Notes: generated by a model not told the origin, from the letters alone. Positions 7,731 through 18,712 are shown, numbered from the stretch's first letter. The stretch: DNA of 64,000 bases from Draconibacterium orientale (GCF_000626635.1 NZ_CP007451.1:992001-1056000), one strand, 5' to 3'. Made by a program: numbers and translations.

Positions 7731-9155
7731 ATGATCCCAAAAATATCCATTAGTTCAAAAATTGCAGACGAGCATTCGTTGGCCTGTTTATGTACCGATT
7801 TAAAGCAAACAGCCACTATTCAACTCTCGGAAACAGAAAAGACGTTTCTGCAAAAGAAGTTTGAAAAAGAAGATACATGTGCGATTACCCGCATTCCACA
7901 TCTTCTTTTTTTTGGCAAAATAAAAACCGAAAAAGAGCCTTACCAGCAAGCCGAAATGGCAAGGGTAGCCGGAACAAAACTTTACGATGCCCTAAAATCG
8001 GCCGGTGAAACAACTGTTCAACTCACCAGTTTTTGCGAAGCCGGTTTTTTAACCGATTTTTTAGAAGGATTGCTGCTTAACACCTACAACTTCGAGAAAT
8101 ACAAAAAGGAAAAAGAATCATTTCAACTTGAAAATATTTTACTCATTGATGAGAAGATCACCAACGAGAAGATCGATGAAATAATCAATACAACAAAGGC
8201 CACTTTTGTTGCACGCGACCTGGTTAACGAACCACTGTCGTTTCTTACGGCAACTCAGTTCTCAAAAGAAATTGAAAAGCTGAGCGACGAAGCCGGTTTT
8301 TCATTGGAAGTTTTTCACAAGAAAAAAATTGAAGCCCTAAAAATGGGCGGACTGCTTGCGGTAAACAAAGGCAGCATCGATCCGCCAACCTTTAATATTC
8401 TGGAGTGGAAACCTGAAAATGCAACAAACAAACAAGCCATTGTTTTGGTAGGAAAAGGAGTGGTTTACGACACCGGCGGTTTAAGCTTAAAGCCAACACC
8501 CAACTCGATGGATTACATGAAGTCGGACATGGGAGGTGCTGCGAGCATTGTGGCAGCCATATACGCCGCTGCCCTCAATAAACTTCCGTTGCACATTGTT
8601 GGCCTGGTTCCGGCAACCGACAACCGCCCCGATGGAAATGCCTATGTTCCGGGCGATATTATAAAAATGTTCGACGGAACCACGGTGGAAATCAAAAATA
8701 CCGATGCAGAAGGAAGACTCATTCTGGCCGATGCATTGAGCTATGCAAAAAAATACCAACCGCAACTGGTAATTGATTGCGCCACCTTAACCGGATCGGC
8801 CGATATTATTGCCGGACCGCACGCTGCGGTGGTTATGGGTAACACCGCCGAAAAGGTGGAACAACTAAAAAAATCGGGGTTAAACACCTACGAACGCCTG
8901 ATAGAAGTTCCGCTTTGGGAGGAATATGCAGCGCCGTTAAAATCGCCAATTGCCGACCTGAACAACCTTGGCACACGCGAAGGGCAAACAACCATCGCCG
9001 GAAAATTCCTGGAACATTTTACCGATTACAACTGGATACATGTTGATATGGCAGGCCCCGCTTTCAGAAAAGAGAAAGAGGCATACCGGCCGGCCGGTGG
9101 AACTGGTTTTGGCACGCGTTTACTTTATGATTTTCTGAAATCGCTAACAAAATAA
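7731..9155 (+). CDS. pepA: Leucyl aminopeptidase, family M17
   Basis: A 474-residue cytosolic aminopeptidase that removes N-terminal residues from peptides using two metal ions. The catalytic C-terminal domain shows the family signatures: VGKGVVYDTGGLSLKP near residues 238-253, where Lys and Asp bind metal and substrate, SDMGGAA near 264, and the hallmark NTDAEGRLILADAL near 323. The N-terminal domain (about 1-160) is poorly conserved, as usual. There is no signal peptide. It stands alone: a terminator precedes it and a stem-loop follows. Confidence 0.95.
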   Translation: MIPKISISSKIADEHSLACLCTDLKQTATIQLSETEKTFLQKKFEKEDTCAITRIPHLLFFGKIKTEKEPYQQAEMARVAGTKLYDALKSAGETTVQLTSFCEAGFLTDFLEGLLLNTYNFEKYKKEKESFQLENILLIDEKITNEKIDEIINTTKATFVARDLVNEPLSFLTATQFSKEIEKLSDEAGFSLEVFHKKKIEALKMGGLLAVNKGSIDPPTFNILEWKPENATNKQAIVLVGKGVVYDTGGLSLKPTPNSMDYMKSDMGGAASIVAAIYAAALNKLPLHIVGLVPATDNRPDGNAYVPGDIIKMFDGTTVEIKNTDAEGRLILADALSYAKKYQPQLVIDCATLTGSADIIAGPHAAVVMGNTAEKVEQLKKSGLNTYERLIEVPLWEEYAAPLKSPIADLNNLGTREGQTTIAGKFLEHFTDYNWIHVDMAGPAFRKEKEAYRPAGGTGFGTRLLYDFLKSLTK

Positions 9156-9160
9156 AAACG

Positions 9161-9196
9161 CTGTGCATGAGCATGAAATGCTTGTGAATCGCACAG
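9161..9196. other. Stem-loop after pepA
   Basis: CTGTGC and GCACAG arms enclose a second, inner AGCAT-gaa-ATGCT hairpin. There is no T run, so it is a weak terminator at best. Confidence 0.4.
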
Positions 9197-9229
9197 AAAT
9201 AAGATCATGCTTATTTAAATTAAATAAAT

Positions 9230-9237
9230 TAACTTTG
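9230..9237 (+). promoter_or_regulatory. Likely promoter -7 element for pdxA
   Basis: TAACTTTG matches TAnnTTTG, 45 bases upstream of the pdxA start codon. No exact TTG at -33. Confidence 0.45.
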
Positions 9238-9281
9238 CGGACACCTTATAAAATAGGGCAAATTTTCTGAAATAAAACACA

Positions 9282-10388
9282 ATGGCAAAACAAGATACAA
9301 TACGCATAGGAATTACTCACGGAGATATAAACGGAATTGGATATGAAGTAATATTAAAAACACTTTCCGATCCGCGTATTCTCGAAATGTGCACACCGGT
9401 TGTTTACGGCTCGCCAAAAGTTGCGGCCTACCACCGTAAAGCACTCGATATAAACGACGTAAGCTTTAACCACATTCGCAGCACCAAAGAATTACTACCC
9501 AAAAAAGCAAACATAATAAACTGTGTTGACGAAAACATTCGGGTTGAATTGGGTAAATCAACTACTGAAGCCGGAGTTTCGTCGTTTGAGGCACTCGACC
9601 GTGCTACCAACGATCTGCAAAAAGGATACATTGATGCACTGATTACAGCGCCAATCAACAAAGACAACATTCAAAGTGAAGAATTTAATTTCCCGGGGCA
9701 CACCGAGTTTCTGGCACAAAAATTCGACACAAAAGACTACGCCATGTTAATGGTGAGCGAATCGCTGAAAATTGGCGTGGTTACCACACACATTCCAATT
9801 TCGAAGGTTTCTGAAAGCCTGAGCAAAGAAGTTATCCTTTCAAAAATCAGGATCATAGCCAAATCACTTCAGCAAGACTTTGCCATTACCAAACCGCGAA
9901 TTGCCGTTTTTGGCCTTAATCCGCATGCCGGCGACAATGGTTTAATTGGAAAAGAAGACAAGGAAATAATTCTTCCGGCAGTAATTCAGGCTAAAAAAGA
10001 AGGCATTATGGCATTCGGACCATACCCTGCCGATGGATTTTTTGGATCGGAAGATTACCGGAAGTTTGATGCCATTCTGGCCATGTACCACGACCAGGGT
10101 TTGATTCCGTTTAAGCTGGCCTCGTTCGAACGTGGCGTAAATTACACTGCCGGCCTTCCTGCTATCCGCACATCGCCGGCTCACGGTACCGCTTACTCAA
10201 TTGCCGGAGAAGGCAAAGCATCACCCGAATCGTTCCGCCAGGCTTTGTACCTTGCCATTGATGTTTATAAAAACCGAAGTATTTACAGCGAGATCAGTAA
10301 AAATCCGCTGAGAAGATACGACATCAATCCCAACCAGGTTGATGAAAGTGTTGACATTGAAGCATCAGAGGAGGAAGATACAATCTAA
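9282..10388 (+). CDS. pdxA: 4-hydroxythreonine-4-phosphate dehydrogenase
   Basis: A 368-residue enzyme of the DXP-dependent pyridoxal 5'-phosphate pathway. It oxidises 4-phosphohydroxy-threonine with NAD, and the product condenses with deoxyxylulose phosphate through PdxJ. Motifs: ITHGDINGIGYEV near residues 12-24, FPGHTEFLAQ near 138, GLNPHAGDNGLIG near 210 and MYHDQGLIPFK near 268, together supplying the metal-binding histidines and aspartates. The last 15 or so residues are an acidic tail. It is 12 bp upstream of ruvA and probably cotranscribed with it. Confidence 0.96.
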   Translation: MAKQDTIRIGITHGDINGIGYEVILKTLSDPRILEMCTPVVYGSPKVAAYHRKALDINDVSFNHIRSTKELLPKKANIINCVDENIRVELGKSTTEAGVSSFEALDRATNDLQKGYIDALITAPINKDNIQSEEFNFPGHTEFLAQKFDTKDYAMLMVSESLKIGVVTTHIPISKVSESLSKEVILSKIRIIAKSLQQDFAITKPRIAVFGLNPHAGDNGLIGKEDKEIILPAVIQAKKEGIMAFGPYPADGFFGSEDYRKFDAILAMYHDQGLIPFKLASFERGVNYTAGLPAIRTSPAHGTAYSIAGEGKASPESFRQALYLAIDVYKNRSIYSEISKNPLRRYDINPNQVDESVDIEASEEEDTI

Positions 10389-10400
10389 AAAAGCTTTGCT

Positions 10401-10982
10401 ATGTACGAATTCATTAGGGGTAACATTGCCGAAATAAGCGCAACGCATGTTGTGGTAGAAACTTCCGGCGTAGGCTACTTTGTTCATATTTCGTTGAACA
10501 CCTACAGCGCACTAAACGGAAAAAAGGAAGTAAAAGTTTATTTACACCAGGTAGTGCGCGAAGATGCTCATACTTTGTATGGATTTGCCACCACCACCGA
10601 ACGTGAATTATTTCGCAACCTGATTTCAGTAAACGGAGTTGGAGCCAGCACAGCAAATATGATGCTTTCGTCGTTAAATCCTGATGAGTTAAAAGCCGCA
10701 GTAACCACCGAAAATGTGGCGGTATTAAAAGCCGTAAAAGGTATTGGTGCAAAAACGGCTCAACGTATCATAATCGACTTAAAAGATAAACTCGGAAAAA
10801 TACCCGATTCGGGGCAAATTTTAGCTGTTGCAGACAATACTATCAGGAATGAATCGTTATCTGCATTAGTCATGCTTGGTTTCGCAAAAAAAGATGCAGA
10901 AAAGACCGTAACGAAGATACTTCAGGAACAACCTGACGCAAACGTAGAAAGCGTTATAAAACAAGCATTGAAAAGGTTATAG
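10401..10982 (+). CDS. ruvA: Holliday junction DNA helicase subunit RuvA
   Basis: A 193-residue protein that binds four-way DNA junctions as a tetramer and loads the RuvB motor. Domains in order: an OB-fold (about 1-62, MYEFIRGNIAEISATHVVVETSGVG without the last residues), tandem helix-hairpin-helix motifs (NLISVNGVGASTA near 75 and AVKGIGAKTAQRI near 112), and a short C-terminal RuvB-contact domain after an acidic linker (about 150-193). It follows pdxA by 12 bp and precedes sprA by 86 bp; ruvA next to sprA is a conserved Bacteroidota arrangement. Confidence 0.96.
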   Translation: MYEFIRGNIAEISATHVVVETSGVGYFVHISLNTYSALNGKKEVKVYLHQVVREDAHTLYGFATTTERELFRNLISVNGVGASTANMMLSSLNPDELKAAVTTENVAVLKAVKGIGAKTAQRIIIDLKDKLGKIPDSGQILAVADNTIRNESLSALVMLGFAKKDAEKTVTKILQEQPDANVESVIKQALKRL

Positions 10983-11068
10983 AATTTACCGTTTTCGAAA
11001 AAGAAAACCGAACAGGAAGTAGCAACCATTTTTTTTCGAAAAGCCTTTGTTGTAGTAATTTTAATGAA

Positions 11069-14000
11069 ATGACACTTAGCCGAAGTTTACCTAAAATATT
11101 CTTCATTCTATTTGTATTTTTTGCCCTTTCAGTTCCTTTCAACGGAGAAGCTCAGGAAGTGCCGGAAATAGATACAACAGGCACATTACCCTTCCCGTTT
11201 AAAGACCAGCCGGCTTTTGGCTATACCGATCAGGATTCTGCGAAATTATACCTTAACAAGCCCAGCAACATAAAATACGAAATTGAGTACGACCCGATTA
11301 CAGGTCAGTACGTGTTTTACGAAAAAGTGGGATCGCTGAATTACCGTTTGCCGCAAAGTATGTCGCTCGACGATTACCTCGAATATGATTTCGACAAATC
11401 GATTCAGGATTACTGGCGAATGAGAACACATCAGGAATCGGTTGATGCCCGCGGCGGACTGCTGCCCAAACTTACCATTGGCAGCGAGGCCTTTAACCGT
11501 ATTTTCGGGGGAAATACCATTAACATTCAGCCGCAGGGTTATGTTGAAGTGAGCTTTGGTTACCAGGTAAATAAAACTGAAAACCCGTCGATTCCCGAAC
11601 GCTTGCGAAAAGTTCCTACTTTCGATTTCGACGAGAAAATTCAAATGAATGTTACCGGCCAGATCGGTACAAAAATGAACATGCGGGTGAACTACAACAC
11701 CGAGGCGACTTTTGATTACGAAAACAAAATGAACCTGGAGTACACCGGCGACGAGGATGAAATACTAAAACGCATTGAAGCCGGGAATGTGTCGTTGCCT
11801 TTAAACGGCTCGTTAATAACCGGAGCATCGAACCTGTTTGGTGTTAAAGCCGAAATGCAGTTTGGTAAACTCACACTTACCACTTTGTTTTCGCAACACC
11901 GCGGCGAATCAAAAACAGTGGAAACCGAAGGAGGCGCACAAGTGGCTACTTTCGATATTTCGGCAGCCAATTACGATGCCAACCGTCACTTTTTCCTGGC
12001 ACAATATTTCCGGGATCATTACAACGAATGGTTGCAAAGCACGGCAGTTCCGCGTTCGCCCATCACCATCAATAAAGTAGAAGTTTGGGTAACCAACAAA
12101 TCAAACGATTTCGATGATTCGCGAAACATCCTGGCCTTTCAGGATTTGGCCGAACACAATCCGCACATTTATAACACGATTGCCCAGTTTCAGCAAAATA
12201 ACGGGCTGCCCTACCCGCAAAATATTTTCCCGAACAACGAAGCCAACGGTCTTTACAACGAAATGAAAACCACCTATAGCGATGTTCGCCAGGTACAAAA
12301 CATTTCGAGTGTAATGTCTCAGTTTCAGGATAATTTTAAAGGTGGAACCGATTTTGAAAAAATTGAGCAGGCACGAAAACTGAACGATTCGGAATTTACC
12401 ATCAACAAACAATTGGGATATATTTCGTTAAACAGTGCTTTAAATACCGATGAAGTTTTGGCAGTGGCGTTTAACTTCACCTACAACGGGCAAACTTTTC
12501 AGGTGGGTGAATTCTCAACCGACGGTATTGATGCGCCGCAAACGCTTTTTATGAAATTGCTGAAAGGCACCAACTTGTCGCCGGGAAAACCAACCTGGAA
12601 CCTGATGATGAAAAACATTTATAACCTGAATGCTTATCAGCTAACCAGCGACGATTTTGAGTTGAATGTGGTTTACCAAAACGATTCAACCGGAACCTAC
12701 ATTAATTACCTCCCCGATTCACGCATCGAGGGGCACATCCTTCTTGAGGTTATGCGACTGGACATGCTCAATTCGCAGCTCGATCCTACAAAAGACGGGG
12801 TATTCGACTACGTTCAGGGCATTACGGTTAACTCCAACTCGGGGCGTATTATTTTTCCGGTGGTTGAACCTTTTGGCAGTCACTTGGCCGATTCCCTACA
12901 AAATCCGTCCGACATCGAGCGATACACGTTTCAAACGCTATACGATTCTACCCAGGTAAAAGCAGAACAGGATGCCGAGCACAATAAATTCAGGCTAACC
13001 GGTAGTTATAAAGGTTCGTCAAGTTCCGACATAGCGCTGGGAACTTTAAACCTAACGCAAGGTTCGGTTACCGTTACCGCGGGCGGACAGGTACTTACCG
13101 AAAATGTTGATTACACGGTTGACTACACGCTGGGCCGGGTAAAAATTATTAACCAGGCACTTTTGGAAGCCGGAACGCCCATTCAGGTGGCAACCGAAAG
13201 CGAGGACCTGTTTACCATGCAGCGCAAAACCCTGATGGGAACACATGCCAACTATGCTTTCTCCGATAATTTTAACATCGGAGCAACCATGTTATGGATG
13301 AACGAACGCCCGTTAACCGAAAAAGTGGATTATGGTGAAGACCCTATTTCGAACCTGATTTACGGATTGGATGCCCGCTACAATACCGAAGCGCCTTTTA
13401 TTACCAAAGCATTAGACGCACTACCGTTTTACAGTACAACCGCCACATCATCAATTGATGTTGAGGCAGAATTTGCGCAACTGGTTCCCGGAAGTTCAAA
13501 ATCGATTGACGGAGCTGTTTTTATCGATGATTTTGAATCCACAAAAACAGCCATCGATATGCGTACCCGCTCGGCATGGATGCTGGCCAGTACACCTCAG
13601 AACCAGGAAAATATGTTCCCCGAAGCCAACCTGAACAACTCGCTCGATTACGGTATGAACCGTGCAAAGTTGGCATGGTACAACATCGATCCGTTGTTTT
13701 TGAGAAACAATTCGCTGACACCCGATCACATTAAAAACGACAGAGACTTACAATCGAACCACCTGGTGCGCGAGGTGTTCGAACAAGAGATATTTCCGGA
13801 ACGTGAATTTACAACCGGCGAGCCAACAAACATTGCCGTTCTCGACCTGGCTTTTTATCCTTCAGAGCGCGGTCCGTATAACTACGACACAGGAAACTCC
13901 AGTAATGCAGCAGGTGTAAACCCCGATGGTACTTTACGCGATCCGGAATCACGCTGGGGGGGTATTATGCGCGAAATTCAGACCAGCGACTTTGAAAATG

Positions 14001-17000
14001 CCAACATCGAGTACATCGAGTTCTGGATGATGGACCCGTTTGTTGATCCGGATGATGACTGGGGGCCACTTGAACCTATGGAAAATGGAGGAGAACTGTA
14101 TTTCAACCTTGGAGAAATTTCGGAAGATGTATTGAAAGACTCGCGTAAATCGTTTGAAAACGGGTTACCCACAACTGCCGAACCAAGCAATATCGACACC
14201 ACTATTTGGGGGCGTGTATCAACACAACAATCGCTGGTGAATGCCTTTGACAACACGGTAAGTTCGCGCGAATACCAGGATATTGGTTTTGACGGTTTGA
14301 ACGATAACGATGAACAGTCTCATTTCCAACAGTACCTACAGGAACTGGAACTAAAAGTGAATAACGAGGTTTACCTGAAAGCATTGGACGATCCATCGTC
14401 AGATAACTTCCACTACTTCCGCGGATCGGATTACGACCAGCAGCAATTAAGTATTTTAGCACGTTACAAACAGTACAACGGCCCCGAAGGCAACTCGCCA
14501 ACTACGGAAATGTCGCCGGAAAGCTATCCTACTTCGGCAACCACACTTCCTGATATTGAAGATATTAACGATGACAACACGCTGAATGAATACGAACGCT
14601 ATTTTCAATACAAGGTTAGTATTAAAAAAGAGGACATGGTTGTTGGGCAAAATTACATTGTTGATAAAAGAAGCCGGCCGGTTCAGTTAAAAAATGGAAA
14701 AACAGGAGAAGCAGCCTGGTATCAGTTTAAAATACCGGTAACACAACCTGATGCAGTAATCGGAGGAATCAACGATTTTAGTTCCATTCGTTTTATGAGA
14801 ATGTTTTTGCACGGTTTCCAGGATTCTGCCGTTATGCGTTTTGCCACACTCGACCTTGTTCGTGCCGATTGGCGTCGTTACACCGGCGACATTCTGGAAG
14901 AAGGTGGAATTCCTTCAACCAATGCGCAATTCGATATTTCAGCCGTAAGTATCGAAGAAAACTCAGGCCGCTCACCGGTGAATTACATTTTACCTCCGGG
15001 AGTATCAAGGGTAATCGACCCTGCCAATCCGCAACTGCGTCAGTTAAATGAGCAGTCGATTGAAATGAAAGTAACCGAGCTGGCTCAAGGCGATGCACGT
15101 GCGGCATACAAATCGTTGTACATGGATTTCAGAAGGTACAAAACCCTGAAAATGGAAGTACACGCCGAAGAAATTGACGAATATCCACTGGAGGATGACC
15201 AACTCTATTTCTTTATTCGCCTGGGATCGGATTACAACTACAACTACTATGAATATGAAGTGCCATTAACGCTTACGCCGGAAGGTATTTACAATGGCGA
15301 TATTGAAAGCGACCGTTATATTGTTTGGCCCGATCAAAACCGGATTAATATTCCGCTCGAATTGTTTACCAACCTGAAACTGGAACGCAACGATGCCATG
15401 CGGGTGGAAGGTTCATCCATTTCGATGCAGGATGAGTATGAAGGTCCGCACAAGGGTTGGAACGATGGTAAAAACCGGGTGAAAGTAAAAGGTAGCCCCA
15501 ACCTGGGTAATGTAGAGGTAATGATGATGGGCGTTCGCAACAAGCGGGGACAGGTAGATACCGGGCCAAAATCGGTAATTGTTTGGGCCAACGAACTCCG
15601 CCTAACCGATTTTGACGATGAAGGGGGCTGGGCCGCTAACGCGCGTGTTTCAACACGTTTGGCCGATTTGGGTAGCGTGGTGGTTGCCGGACGTAAACGT
15701 ACTGCAGGTTTCGGAAGTATTGATGAAAATATTAACAGCAGAATGATCGACGACCTGGATGAAATTGATGTGTCAGCATCAATCGACTGGGGACGCTTCT
15801 TCCCGGAACGGGCCGGTGTTCGAATTCCGATGTACTACGGTTACTCCAACAGTACTGCAACACCAAAATACGACCCGATAAATCCGGATATTGAGTTAAA
15901 AGAATCGCTATCGCATGCACGAAACAGCAGCGAGAAAGATTCGATAAAAAATATATCGCAGGATGTGATTGAGCGAAAAAGCCTCAACTTTACCAACGTA
16001 AAAGTGGAGCCGCAGCGCCAAAAAGAGAAAACACATTTATGGGATCCGGAAAATTTTGCCGTTACCTATTCGTACAACGAAACTTCGAAAAGAAACATTA
16101 CAACGGAGTATAACGTGAACAGAACGCACCGTTTTATGTTCTCGTACAACTACAGCAACCGCCCAAAACTGATACAGCCATTCAGCAAAGTTCAGTTGCT
16201 GCAAAAAGGGCCTTTAAAATTAATTGGCGACTTTAACTTTTATCCGCTGCCAACACAAATTTCGTATCGTACCGATTTGTATCGAAAGTACCACGAGCGT
16301 CAGTCAAGGAATATTACCAATCCGAACCTGATTTTACCGGCTACCTTCGATAAAGATTTTCTTTGGAACCGTTACCTCGATATCCGTTATGACGTAACCC
16401 GCTCGTTGAAATTCGATTTCTCATCACGAGGAACTTCACGAATTGATGAACCCGAAGGACGGATTAATAAAAACGACGACGATTACGAATGGAAACGCGA
16501 CTCGATTCTTACCAACCTGTGGGACCTGGGCCGACCAACCATCTACAACCATAGTTTTAATGCCACTTACCAGGTACCGCTCCGAAGTATTCGTGCATTG
16601 AATTTTATGAGCGGAACCGTTCGCTACTCAGGAACTTACGAGTGGGCCGCCGGATCGCTAACCAACGACGACATTAATGTTGGCAATATAATTACCAACT
16701 CGCGTAACCTTACGTTAACGGGTAACGCCAATCTCCAAACACTGTTTAACAAGGTGCCTTATTTTAAAGAAGTTGACCAAAAATTCAGAAGAACAGGACG
16801 CGGGCGCGGCAGCCTGAACAGCCGGAGTACACGAGGAAGGACGAACCAGCAAAGCGAACCACTGCAACGAAAACAGGAAGAAACGTTTAGCCGAAGTGCA
16901 CGGTTTACAGCCGACCAGGGCCAACAATTTGCCCACAAGCTAAATACCAAAAAAGTAAGAGTTCTGGTTACCGATGTCGACGGGAAAGCTGTTCCGGGAC

Positions 17001-18556
17001 GAACAACTATTATTGATGCCAATACCATCGAGTTTGTTCCATCGATTGATGTACAACAGGCAATGCTTACCGTTACCGGAAAACGCGGCGATCAGACATT
17101 CATAAAAGACATGTTGGATTTAACTACAAGAATGGTAATTGGCGTACGTACCTTCACCGTAAACTACAGCAAAAACGGCGGTACTGTTTTGCCGGGCTTC
17201 CTGCCTGAACCAACATTATTTGGAACCGGAAAATTTAGTGGCGATCCGGTATGGGGAACACAAACACCCGATACCAAACTGGCGCCGGGACTTCCATTCC
17301 TGTTTGGCTGGCAAGACCGCGATTTTGCAATAGAAGCTGCCGAAAACGGCTGGTTAACCATCGATTCAACATTAAATCAACCGTTCCAGATTATGGAAAA
17401 CGAGCGAATTAATTTGCGTGCAATCTGGGAACCACTACCCGATTTACGAATTGACATCAATGCCAACCGCTCGATATCGAAAAATATTACTGAGTTTTAC
17501 AATTACGATACAAACTCCGGCAGTTTTGTTGCCAACAGCTACTCTGAAAGCGGAAACTTTAGTATGTCAACACTTACTTTGGGAACGGCCTTTTTCAAAA
17601 TAGGAAAAGAAGAAGTAACCAGCTCCGATGCTTTCGAGAACATGAAAGAATACCGCCGCGTAATTGCTCACCGTTTGGCTCAGCAACGCGGAACAAGTGC
17701 AGGTTATAATCCATCTGCTCCAAACGAAAATTACCCCGGGTATCCTGATGGTTACGGTCCAAATTCGGTTGAAGTTCTTGTTCCGGCATTTCTGGCAGCT
17801 TATCAGAATAAAAGTCCGGAAGATGTTTCGCTGGGCTTGTTCCCGTCATTAAAGTATATCCGCCCGAACTGGAGTATTCGTTACGAAGGAATGGTTTCGC
17901 GAATTCCGGGGCTGAATAAAGTAATGCGTTCGTTGAATTTCCAGCACACCTACCGATCAACCTACAACGTTGGATCGTATGCCACCAACCTGAATTTTAT
18001 TGCTGCCGAAGATGGCTATACCATGGTGCGCGACCTGGCCGACAACTTTGTTCCGGCTTACGATTTTAATACGGTAAGTATTGTTGAAGCTTTCAACCCG
18101 CTGATCAATATCGACGTTATGTGGCTAAACGATTTTACTACGCGGGGCGAGATTAAACGCGCACGTAACCTGAACCTGTCGTTATCAAACAACCAGCTTA
18201 CCGAAATACTGAGCAACGAATATATATTAGGTTTGGGATACCGTTTTACACGAATGGACTTGATTATTAAAACCAAGAATTCGCAACAGGCTTACTCGAA
18301 CGATCTGAATGTTCGCGCTGATATTTCGTACCGAAAAACTAAAACACTGTTACGCCAGTTAGACGATGACAGCAACCAGATTACAGCCGGACAGGGTAAC
18401 TTCACCTTAAAAACCTATGCCGATTACCGTTTGAGCGATAAATTTGAAATGCGTGTTTATTACGATCGCATCATTAACGACCCGTTTACCTCGCTTTCGT
18501 ACCGTACAACCAATGCAAATTTTGGAGTGAGTTTCCGATTCACCCTTGCGAACTAA
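11069..18556 (+). CDS. sprA: SprA, outer-membrane translocon of the type IX secretion system
   Basis: A 2,495-residue protein, within the usual SprA size range of about 2,300-2,500. An N-terminal signal peptide (to about residue 28, NGEAQ) precedes a very large beta-barrel made of many aromatic-alternating strands. Recognisable SprA features include LTTLFSQHRGESKTVETEGG, DDFESTKTAIDMRTRSAW near residue 820, NELRLTDFDDEGGWAANARV near 1510 and a C-terminal strand ending in Phe-containing SFRFTLAN. SprA forms the giant pore through which T9SS cargo crosses the outer membrane, and in gliding species it exports adhesins. None of the proteins encoded here carries an obvious T9SS C-terminal sorting domain. 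The reading frame is unbroken over 7.5 kb. Confidence 0.97.
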   Translation: MTLSRSLPKIFFILFVFFALSVPFNGEAQEVPEIDTTGTLPFPFKDQPAFGYTDQDSAKLYLNKPSNIKYEIEYDPITGQYVFYEKVGSLNYRLPQSMSLDDYLEYDFDKSIQDYWRMRTHQESVDARGGLLPKLTIGSEAFNRIFGGNTINIQPQGYVEVSFGYQVNKTENPSIPERLRKVPTFDFDEKIQMNVTGQIGTKMNMRVNYNTEATFDYENKMNLEYTGDEDEILKRIEAGNVSLPLNGSLITGASNLFGVKAEMQFGKLTLTTLFSQHRGESKTVETEGGAQVATFDISAANYDANRHFFLAQYFRDHYNEWLQSTAVPRSPITINKVEVWVTNKSNDFDDSRNILAFQDLAEHNPHIYNTIAQFQQNNGLPYPQNIFPNNEANGLYNEMKTTYSDVRQVQNISSVMSQFQDNFKGGTDFEKIEQARKLNDSEFTINKQLGYISLNSALNTDEVLAVAFNFTYNGQTFQVGEFSTDGIDAPQTLFMKLLKGTNLSPGKPTWNLMMKNIYNLNAYQLTSDDFELNVVYQNDSTGTYINYLPDSRIEGHILLEVMRLDMLNSQLDPTKDGVFDYVQGITVNSNSGRIIFPVVEPFGSHLADSLQNPSDIERYTFQTLYDSTQVKAEQDAEHNKFRLTGSYKGSSSSDIALGTLNLTQGSVTVTAGGQVLTENVDYTVDYTLGRVKIINQALLEAGTPIQVATESEDLFTMQRKTLMGTHANYAFSDNFNIGATMLWMNERPLTEKVDYGEDPISNLIYGLDARYNTEAPFITKALDALPFYSTTATSSIDVEAEFAQLVPGSSKSIDGAVFIDDFESTKTAIDMRTRSAWMLASTPQNQENMFPEANLNNSLDYGMNRAKLAWYNIDPLFLRNNSLTPDHIKNDRDLQSNHLVREVFEQEIFPEREFTTGEPTNIAVLDLAFYPSERGPYNYDTGNSSNAAGVNPDGTLRDPESRWGGIMREIQTSDFENANIEYIEFWMMDPFVDPDDDWGPLEPMENGGELYFNLGEISEDVLKDSRKSFENGLPTTAEPSNIDTTIWGRVSTQQSLVNAFDNTVSSREYQDIGFDGLNDNDEQSHFQQYLQELELKVNNEVYLKALDDPSSDNFHYFRGSDYDQQQLSILARYKQYNGPEGNSPTTEMSPESYPTSATTLPDIEDINDDNTLNEYERYFQYKVSIKKEDMVVGQNYIVDKRSRPVQLKNGKTGEAAWYQFKIPVTQPDAVIGGINDFSSIRFMRMFLHGFQDSAVMRFATLDLVRADWRRYTGDILEEGGIPSTNAQFDISAVSIEENSGRSPVNYILPPGVSRVIDPANPQLRQLNEQSIEMKVTELAQGDARAAYKSLYMDFRRYKTLKMEVHAEEIDEYPLEDDQLYFFIRLGSDYNYNYYEYEVPLTLTPEGIYNGDIESDRYIVWPDQNRINIPLELFTNLKLERNDAMRVEGSSISMQDEYEGPHKGWNDGKNRVKVKGSPNLGNVEVMMMGVRNKRGQVDTGPKSVIVWANELRLTDFDDEGGWAANARVSTRLADLGSVVVAGRKRTAGFGSIDENINSRMIDDLDEIDVSASIDWGRFFPERAGVRIPMYYGYSNSTATPKYDPINPDIELKESLSHARNSSEKDSIKNISQDVIERKSLNFTNVKVEPQRQKEKTHLWDPENFAVTYSYNETSKRNITTEYNVNRTHRFMFSYNYSNRPKLIQPFSKVQLLQKGPLKLIGDFNFYPLPTQISYRTDLYRKYHERQSRNITNPNLILPATFDKDFLWNRYLDIRYDVTRSLKFDFSSRGTSRIDEPEGRINKNDDDYEWKRDSILTNLWDLGRPTIYNHSFNATYQVPLRSIRALNFMSGTVRYSGTYEWAAGSLTNDDINVGNIITNSRNLTLTGNANLQTLFNKVPYFKEVDQKFRRTGRGRGSLNSRSTRGRTNQQSEPLQRKQEETFSRSARFTADQGQQFAHKLNTKKVRVLVTDVDGKAVPGRTTIIDANTIEFVPSIDVQQAMLTVTGKRGDQTFIKDMLDLTTRMVIGVRTFTVNYSKNGGTVLPGFLPEPTLFGTGKFSGDPVWGTQTPDTKLAPGLPFLFGWQDRDFAIEAAENGWLTIDSTLNQPFQIMENERINLRAIWEPLPDLRIDINANRSISKNITEFYNYDTNSGSFVANSYSESGNFSMSTLTLGTAFFKIGKEEVTSSDAFENMKEYRRVIAHRLAQQRGTSAGYNPSAPNENYPGYPDGYGPNSVEVLVPAFLAAYQNKSPEDVSLGLFPSLKYIRPNWSIRYEGMVSRIPGLNKVMRSLNFQHTYRSTYNVGSYATNLNFIAAEDGYTMVRDLADNFVPAYDFNTVSIVEAFNPLINIDVMWLNDFTTRGEIKRARNLNLSLSNNQLTEILSNEYILGLGYRFTRMDLIIKTKNSQQAYSNDLNVRADISYRKTKTLLRQLDDDSNQITAGQGNFTLKTYADYRLSDKFEMRVYYDRIINDPFTSLSYRTTNANFGVSFRFTLAN

Positions 18557-18661
18557 TTGTTAAACCAACTTTATTTAAGAAATAGTTTTTTGAAGCTTCT
18601 GCCAACAATATTTTGATATTTCAAAAAAAACATTTTTCTTGCAGAAGATTAAAATTAAAAA

Positions 18662-18712
18662 ATGCAAAAAATAAATACAATATGGCTTCCGTGGTGGGGT
18701 CTTCTTACGTAA
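18662..18712 (+). CDS. trpL: trp operon leader peptide 1
   Basis: A 16-residue reading frame, MQKINTIWLPWWGLLT, with three Trp codons (18683-18685 and the tandem pair that follows). The first Trp codon lies inside an arm, CAATATGGCT (18678-18687), that pairs perfectly with AGCCATATTG (18726-18735) just after the peptide. This is the layout of transcription attenuation: a ribosome stalled at Trp codons changes which RNA hairpins form. It is too short for standard gene finding. It fits the published Bacteroid-trp RNA motif, which has Trp-containing leader peptides upstream of trp genes. Confidence 0.85.
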   Translation: MQKINTIWLPWWGLLT